Source of the DNA: Candidatus Kaiserbacteria bacterium
GTDB lineage: Bacteria > Patescibacteriota > Minisyncoccia > Phycocordibacterales > UBA12088
Assembly: GCA_003561715.1 (NCBI GenBank)
Contig: PWVU01000016.1
Location: forward strand, 1 to 10,537
Direction: 5' to 3'
Length of the DNA stretch: 10,537 nucleotides
Made by a program: the position numbers and the translations under genes. Shown in pieces: positions 7,527 to 10,537 of the stretch; the first letter of the stretch is position 1, and each line of letters opens with the position of its first letter. The notes under the pieces were generated by a model that saw only the letters and a list, made by a program, of their open reading frames with translations, had not been told where the DNA came from and did not search any database.

Positions 7527-7561
7527 TGTAACACGTTAGACGGTCGCTTATTGTGTTACAA
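7527..7561 (+). repeat. 35-bp dispersed repeat with inverted ends, copy 2
   Basis: Identical over 35 bases to 4473-4507 and in the same orientation, 3054 bp downstream. Inverted ends TGTAACAC and GTGTTACA are intact. It lies 285 bp after the PsbP-like gene, so the two copies bracket the peptidase and PsbP-like genes. Confidence 0.85.
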
Positions 7562-7580
7562 GTGTGTTTTTGAGTGTATC

Positions 7581-7605
7581 AAAAACCCCGCTTGCCGAGC
7601 GGGTT
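7581..7605 (-). terminator. Intrinsic terminator for minus-strand transcription
   Basis: Read on the minus strand, a stem CCCGCT/AGCGGG with a 5-base loop (7587-7603), extended by AA/TT across one bulged base, is followed directly by TTTTT (complement of AAAAA at 7581-7585). This is a classic Rho-independent layout for leftward transcription. On the + strand no T-run follows the stem. No protein gene lies to its right on the minus strand. Confidence 0.6.
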
Positions 7606-7633
7606 GGAAGCGGTGGTGGGTGATCTTTCCCCG

Positions 7634-7659
7634 CGGGTCGCGCCCGATTGCGCGACTCG
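7634..7659. other. 10-bp GC-rich hairpin
   Basis: CGGGTCGCGC and GCGCGACTCG pair over 10 positions (one G-T) around a 6-base loop. On the + strand it is followed by ATTACTTT, only a weak T-tract, so it could be a weak terminator or part of a structured transcript. Confidence 0.45.
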
Positions 7660-7867
7660 ATTACTTTGTGAGCTTCTCCGCGTGTATGTACATCTTGGCA
7701 AGTGTGGGGTGTAAGTGGGTGGGGCGATGGGGAATGCGTCAAGCAGTGCGCGACAAAACGCGTCCACAAGATATGCACGGGTTGTCAACATTGACCGCGG
7801 GTGCACATCGGGAGTAAGGTACGAATAACCAACTCACGGGGGAACGGGGTATGGTTATCACAAACGT

Positions 7868-8008
7868 GGTCGTTCCGACCGTCGCCACACCTAGTCCACG
7901 AGCAATACAAGGTCAGTGCAAAAGAATGCCCGTGTTTCTTTGAATGCATTTCATACGCGAGTTTCTCGATATCATTGTGCGAGGACTAGGTGTGGCGACC
8001 GGACGACC
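7868..8008. ncRNA. Long branched inverted repeat, candidate structured RNA or MITE-like element
   Basis: A perfect 17-bp arm pair (7881-7897 with 7983-7999; GTCGCCACACCTAGTCC) extends outward by 9 more pairs after 3-base and 1-base bulges (7868-7877 with 8000-8008), and inward by two pairs after a mismatch. The 85-base interior holds two more stems: CAAAAGAA with TTCTTTG (7919-7926 with 7936-7942, one bulge) and CGAG with CTCG (7958-7961 with 7965-7968). This gives a three-stem, 141-nt fold. I match it to no known RNA family. Strand is undetermined; the leftward terminator at 7581 would suit a minus-strand transcript. A small non-autonomous mobile element is an alternative. Confidence 0.45.
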
Positions 8009-8153
8009 CATTGGCTATCGAATGCCATGGCGACAATGTTCGTGCGATGAGGCAGTGTACGCGGGGGCGTGCACCGCGTAGCGCACGGGTCGAAAAGCGT
8101 ATACGCGCCGTTGTCGGCAGGGTGATCGTAAGGTGCAGCCGAAATTACAAGTT

Positions 8154-8160
8154 TATAAAT
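8154..8160 (+). promoter_or_regulatory. Possible -10 box upstream of the first TasA-like gene
   Basis: TATAAAT lies 15 bases before ATG 8176 in an A/T-rich stretch that differs from the GC-rich region to its left. No convincing -35 element is at the normal distance. If used, the 5' leader would be about 10 bases, too short for a normal ribosome binding site. Confidence 0.3.
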
Positions 8161-8175
8161 AACGAAAACAAACAT

Positions 8176-9666
8176 ATGCGACGCATTCTTTTAAGTGCGG
8201 CAATGATCGTGTTTGTCGTAGCGGCGATCGTCGGAGGGACGGGCGCTTTCTTCAGTGATACTGAAACATCGACAGGCAACGTCTTCGCCGCAGGCGCACT
8301 GGACCTCAAGGTCAACAGTGTTGCTCATTACAACGGTCTGGTCTGTTTCGAAGGGTTGTGGCATCCAGAAAGTACCGTTGAGTGGAATTCAGATGACGCT
8401 ACACTCGAGCTCGTTGTCACAACCACTGAGCGCGATGATGCTATTGAGGCATACAACGACCCTGCTCAAAACTCGATGCTCAACCCGTACATACTTGCGG
8501 GAAGTGAGTGTGGTGGTACATGGTCGCTTACCGACCTCGGTCCCGAACACAAGTTCTTCGATTACCAAGATCTTAAGCCGGGCGATCATGGTGAGAACAC
8601 CATCTCGATCCATGTCTTCGACAACGACGCGTACATGTGCGCGGCAATCCACAATGTGGAGAGCAACGAGAACGGATGTACCGAGCCGGAGCTTGCCGCC
8701 GAAGAAGCGCTGTATGGCGTAGGTGAGGCAACTTGTGGCAGTCCGGGAATCGGTGAAGGCGAACTGCACAAAGAGCTTAACTTCCTTATCTGGGAGGATG
8801 ATGGCGACAACATTCTCGACGAGGATGAACTCGACAAGATTCTCTACCAAGGTCTTGCTGGTGAGGGTGTAGCAGGTGTCTATCCGCTCTACACACCTGC
8901 AACAAATGGTGCGCTTCCGGGCGACTCCACACAATATCTTGGTGTGTACTGGTGCTATGGCGACATTACGCTAAATGGTACCGAAATCATCTGTGATGGC
9001 GCAGGCGCTTCCAATCTCACGCAGACCGATTCACTCGAAGCAAACTTCACGTTCTACGTCGAGCAAGCTCGTCACAACGGCGTCTTCGAGTGCCCTTCAT
9101 TGGAGGACTTCGAAGGACCGGGTGAGCCGACGGAGCCTGAGGTCATTCAGGCGGGTAGTGGAGAAGGATGGCCGAGCGCTGACGACCTACTCTGGCAAGC
9201 GGAGGGACGTTATGGTAATAACTCGCTTTCGGGTGACTGGGAGCTTGGAGTTGGAAACAATACGCAAGCTGTAGGGCAGTTCTCTCAAGAGCAACGCACT
9301 TGGACAGATGGAACTGAATACGACTTCGAGGTTGAGTACAACGGTGGAACAGGTATAGCAACCTTCACAGTTGGTGGCGTTCAGACATCACATAACGTTG
9401 GCGCTGGTCTGGAAGGCGATTTGTACTTCATCGCACGTTCGCCTAACGCAAATGGTGACACCACCGTTCTTTCAGAGCTTGAGCTGAACGGTACACCTCT
9501 TGCGCCCGATACAACAACGGCAACCAATCCGTCACCGACCGTGACATGGCTGGTTGTTTCCAGCGAGACACTCGCAGGAGGATTCACCGCAACAGGTAAA
9601 GTACAGTTCAATTACACTGGCACTGCCGGCTCCGCGCCAGCATTCCAGTTGCAGGTAAGAGACTAA
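8176..9666 (+). CDS. TasA/camelysin-like secreted protein with C-terminal beta domain
   Basis: A 496-residue exported protein. The frame is open from 7990, but ATG 8176 gives the typical leader: MRR, a hydrophobic segment (4-24) and TGAFFSDTETSTGN, the hallmark of SipW-processed TasA/CalY-like fibre and surface proteins. The first ~310 residues have the family pattern: LDLKVN after the leader, DLKPGDHGE before a beta strand, an insert WEDDGDNILDEDELDKIL (206-223) that is acidic and possibly metal-binding, and several cysteines (57, 112, 155, 168, 260). From about 322 a separate beta domain follows a Pro/Glu linker (WTDGTEYDFEVEYNGG, then IATFTVGG), resembling NCBI's choice-of-anchor W domain; this match is from memory and moderate. 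There is no sortase motif or C-terminal membrane segment. A hairpin follows the stop. Inference: an extracellular fibre or coat protein. Confidence 0.88.
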   Translation: MRRILLSAAMIVFVVAAIVGGTGAFFSDTETSTGNVFAAGALDLKVNSVAHYNGLVCFEGLWHPESTVEWNSDDATLELVVTTTERDDAIEAYNDPAQNSMLNPYILAGSECGGTWSLTDLGPEHKFFDYQDLKPGDHGENTISIHVFDNDAYMCAAIHNVESNENGCTEPELAAEEALYGVGEATCGSPGIGEGELHKELNFLIWEDDGDNILDEDELDKILYQGLAGEGVAGVYPLYTPATNGALPGDSTQYLGVYWCYGDITLNGTEIICDGAGASNLTQTDSLEANFTFYVEQARHNGVFECPSLEDFEGPGEPTEPEVIQAGSGEGWPSADDLLWQAEGRYGNNSLSGDWELGVGNNTQAVGQFSQEQRTWTDGTEYDFEVEYNGGTGIATFTVGGVQTSHNVGAGLEGDLYFIARSPNANGDTTVLSELELNGTPLAPDTTTATNPSPTVTWLVVSSETLAGGFTATGKVQFNYTGTAGSAPAFQLQVRD

Positions 9667-9681
9667 TCTCACCTAGCCGAT

Positions 9682-9707
9682 TGAAGCCCGACCTTGGTCG
9701 GGCTTCA
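9682..9707 (+). terminator. Perfect 12-bp-arm hairpin between the TasA-like genes
   Basis: TGAAGCCCGACC and GGTCGGGCTTCA are perfect complements around TT, starting 16 bases after the stop at 9666. The strength and position suit transcription termination after the first TasA-like gene, giving the second its own control. No T-run follows on the + strand, so termination would not be of the classic T-tract type. Confidence 0.6.
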
Positions 9708-9765
9708 GGGGCTGGAGGGGAACCATCAGCGTTTTATTCGCCTATTACAAAATAATTTCATTAGC

Positions 9766-10537
9766 ATGAATAGACGAACACTACTAAGTAGCTTTGCGCT
9801 TGTCGCGGCGGTCGCCGCAGTCTACATCGGCGCAACAGGGGCGTTGTTTACAGCAACATCTGAAGCCCAGACCCATGTTCTAAATGCGGGTGGCGTCTCT
9901 ATCGAGATGTCTGATATTGATCATAACTATAACAAAGATCCTGATGCTGAAGATCCGACTGGCTTTGACTACGCAGGAGGATCTTTTTCGTTTGCAGATC
10001 TAAAGCCGCTTGACTGGGGCGAGCTATTGTTCACCATTGGAAACGGTGCGAATGAGGCGCATGTCTGTGCATACATAGATGGTGAAGTCCCCACACAAGA
10101 CGAGGATCTCGCATTCTACGATCTAATTCAATTCTACTTGGGCAACACCCAGATGCTTTTTGGACAGTGGGTAAGCCTCGGAACAGTTGATGCGGATGGA
10201 GCGATAGAGTATGGAGTCGATTACTGCTTCGGTCTTCCAACGCTCAATTCGGGAGGTATAACGTTCTGCGGTATCGATCCGGACGCCGATTACAACGCCG
10301 CCCAGAACGGAACCTTTTCGGCTGATATATACCTCTTTGCTATCCAAACGCGCAACAATGAAGGCTTCACCTGCGACGCAATACAGTCTTTTAATCCTGA
10401 AACAGGAGAGGTGGATATTGACTACGGCTACTTGCCGGGCCCCGAAGAGACATTGGTCGGTGCAACCACTTTCGCCTACGAACCAGTAGCGCCTTTGTGC
10501 GACATAACGGTTGATGCAAACGCTGTTGATCCTGTAG
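9766..10537 (+). CDS. Second TasA-like secreted protein (3' truncated by window)
   Basis: The frame is open from ATG 9766 to the window end (257 codons seen). The leader has MNRR, a hydrophobic stretch and IGATGALFTATSEAQ, a variant of the TGAFFSDTE signature. The mature part aligns by eye with the preceding protein: DLKPLDWGE versus DLKPGDHGE, a Cys soon after (HVCAYID), then YCFG...TLN...C versus YCYG...C, and QTRNNEGFTC versus QARHNGVFEC. The two are therefore tandem paralogues, though diverged. It lacks the DDGDN insert in that position, so it is shorter through the core. No Shine-Dalgarno sequence precedes the start; upstream is A/T-rich (ATTACAAAATAATT). Likely role: extracellular fibre or surface protein. 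Its C-terminal architecture lies outside the window. Confidence 0.85.
   Translation, partial: MNRRTLLSSFALVAAVAAVYIGATGALFTATSEAQTHVLNAGGVSIEMSDIDHNYNKDPDAEDPTGFDYAGGSFSFADLKPLDWGELLFTIGNGANEAHVCAYIDGEVPTQDEDLAFYDLIQFYLGNTQMLFGQWVSLGTVDADGAIEYGVDYCFGLPTLNSGGITFCGIDPDADYNAAQNGTFSADIYLFAIQTRNNEGFTCDAIQSFNPETGEVDIDYGYLPGPEETLVGATTFAYEPVAPLCDITVDANAVDPV

Larger units (their letters stand above)
7242..8175. other. 934-bp gene-free region rich in inverted repeats
   Basis: No open frame here shows a protein-like composition, a recognisable motif or a plausible start. It contains several possible hairpins: CACATAC/GTATGTG (7245-7251 with 7295-7301), TTCCGAC/GTCGGAA (7365-7371 with 7394-7400), and a 7-bp stem with an AAGTT loop at 7465-7483. 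It also contains copy 2 of the 35-bp repeat, a minus-strand terminator, a 10-bp GC hairpin and a long branched stem-loop, listed separately. I found no tRNA or rRNA. A non-coding RNA island or a degraded insertion are the main possibilities. Confidence 0.6.

Noticed and set aside
7780..7795. TTGACA on the minus strand as a promoter -35 box
   Set aside because: The hexamer is perfect, but no -10-like sequence lies 16-18 bases downstream on that strand.
7485..7817. 110-residue + strand frame in the gene-free region
   Set aside because: It runs through the 35-bp repeat and several hairpins, has no plausible start signal, and its composition looks random.
7990..8175. N-terminal extension of the first TasA-like protein
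   Set aside because: It starts inside the stem of the long inverted repeat, is Arg/Cys-rich, and would place the export leader 62 residues inside the protein.
1..10537. CRISPR array or tRNA/rRNA genes
   Set aside because: No regularly spaced repeats and no cloverleaf or rRNA-like sequence were found on reading both strands.

Overview
The window reads as a cell-surface gene cluster from a Candidate Phyla Radiation bacterium (Patescibacteria, Parcubacteria-like). This is inferred from protein style: long secreted proteins with acidic linkers, asparagine-rich TGD/NTN repeats, a small peptidoglycan-binding-like domain, a C-x-x-x-A-x-P-S Ig-like module, and TasA/camelysin-like proteins whose leader ends in TGAFFSDTE. 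No start codon has a clear Shine-Dalgarno sequence. TGA acts as a stop at 6661-6663, in an ATGA overlap with the next gene, so the code looks standard and not the TGA=Gly code of Gracilibacteria. All recognisable genes are on the + strand.

Layout. 2-343: C-terminal end of an acidic protein. 321-3608: a 1095-residue secreted protein with an acidic stalk, five divergent repeats, two CARDB/DUF11-like beta domains and a Cys-bracketed peptidoglycan-binding-like domain; it overlaps the previous gene by 23 bases. 3700-3722: GC-rich hairpin. 3781-4413: remnant of a MntA/HepT (MNT-HEPN, type VII) toxin-antitoxin pair with three separate lesions: a 1-base frameshift in the nucleotidyltransferase, and a 16-bp tandem duplication plus a nonsense codon in the HEPN gene. 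4663-6663: secreted NlpC/P60-type cysteine peptidase with an Ig-like module and a helical tail. 6660-7241: membrane-anchored PsbP-like protein, translationally coupled to the peptidase. 7242-8175: 934 bp without a convincing gene but rich in inverted repeats, including a 141-nt branched stem-loop and a minus-strand terminator. 8176-9666: TasA-like protein with an extra C-terminal beta domain. 9682-9707: perfect 12-bp-arm hairpin. 9766-end: a second TasA-like protein, cut by the window edge.

A perfect 35-bp repeat with 8-bp inverted ends occurs at 4473-4507 and 7527-7561 in the same orientation. It brackets the peptidase/PsbP-like pair, so that 3-kb block may be a module.

Taken together, the intact genes encode envelope or extracellular products: a wall-associated stalked repeat protein, a wall hydrolase with a small membrane-anchored partner, and two fibre-type proteins. 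The toxin-antitoxin remnant is an unrelated accessory insertion. The most noteworthy items are the surface repeat family, the decayed MntA/HepT pair, the bracketing 35-bp repeats and the structured intergenic region. I see no clearly new multi-gene defence or catalytic system.
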